Source: Chondrus crispus
Lineage: Eukaryota > Rhodophyta > Florideophyceae > Gigartinales > Gigartinaceae
Assembly: GCF_000350225.1 (NCBI RefSeq)
Contig: NW_005179236.1
Span: 33,572-97,571 of the forward strand
Direction of reading: 5' to 3'
DNA: 64,000 nucleotides
Part shown: one piece after another, positions 63,871-64,000 of the stretch
Position numbering within the stretch: position 1 is the stretch's first letter
How the letters are laid out: each line of letters opens with the position of its first letter
Made by a program: the position numbers and the translations under genes
Notes under the pieces: generated by a model
Seen by the model: the letters and a program-made list of their open reading frames with translations, nothing else
Told to the model about the DNA's origin: nothing
The model's database searches: none

Positions 63871-64000
63871 GGCCTCAGTATACTCACAAACGGCACAGTC
63901 CCCGCTAGAACTTCACCACCTGCCCGTTCCAAATACCGAGACAGGGGAGAGTGAAGAGAAGCGCAGAGTTTACCTTGACGCCGTGCATGCGCCCCTGGAT

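Noticed and set aside
1-64000. Bacterial or viral genome
   Set aside because: Chromodomain retrotransposons, piggyBac and Tigger elements, and the absence of operons or ribosome-binding sites indicate a eukaryotic nuclear genome.

Overview
This window reads as nuclear DNA of a retrotransposon-rich eukaryote. The reasons are three long Ty3/gypsy elements with chromodomains, several solo LTRs, a Tigger/pogo transposon, a piggyBac remnant, two degraded gag genes of other LTR retrotransposons, and only a few non-mobile genes, which encode Sel1-like repeat proteins. There are no bacterial operons, rRNA or CRISPR arrays. The lineage cannot be fixed from sequence alone. A large-genome alga such as a red alga, or another protist, is a weak guess. 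The GC-rich LTR elements (1-8463, 11201-22879, 34960-50499) contrast with AT-richer stretches carrying the DNA transposons and gene remnants.

Layout: 1-8463 is the 3' part of Ty3/gypsy element 1 (+), degenerate, ending in an LTR. It cuts into a minus-strand pair of unrecognised ORFs (8464-10997). 11201-22879 is complete Ty3/gypsy element 2 (+), with near-identical LTRs, target-site duplication AACAT, and intact gag and pol. 23055-24956 is a broken piggyBac transposase. 25758-28032 is a Tigger/pogo element whose transposase has one amber codon. 28895-30500 is Sel1-repeat gene A (-). 30500-34950 holds repeats, a zinc-finger fragment and little else. 34960-50499 is complete Ty3/gypsy element 3 (-), 15.5 kb, duplication CTCAC, itself carrying a solo LTR (36001-36674, duplication AGTAC). 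Element 3 lies inside or beside a different gag gene (50500-51852), which also carries a solo LTR (51853-52457, duplication GCAAC). 54641-56270 is another gag gene split by a solo LTR (55072-55738, duplication CTTGA). 57437-63870 holds Sel1-repeat genes B and C (-), relatives of gene A.

The main observation is shared architecture in the three Ty3/gypsy elements. (1) Each has a long ORF on the opposite strand between pol and the 3' LTR (482, 526 and 772 codons). Those of elements 1 and 2 are clearly homologous and that of element 3 probably is. (2) In each, gag and pol are joined by what looks like a -1 ribosomal frameshift at G(A/T)(A/T)AAAC just before the gag stop, followed by inverted repeats able to form a hairpin. 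(3) The LTRs of the element-3 family contain a row of perfect hairpins, some supported by compensatory base changes between copies. Together these describe a Ty3/gypsy lineage with an antisense accessory gene whose function I cannot name.

The Sel1 proteins are built of 38-residue (114-bp) units. Gene C looks intact. Gene B carries an in-frame TGA and multi-unit internal duplications. Gene A is frameshifted at its 3' end. Many coding regions in the window carry single nonsense codons, often of a kind explained by C-to-T or G-to-A transitions.
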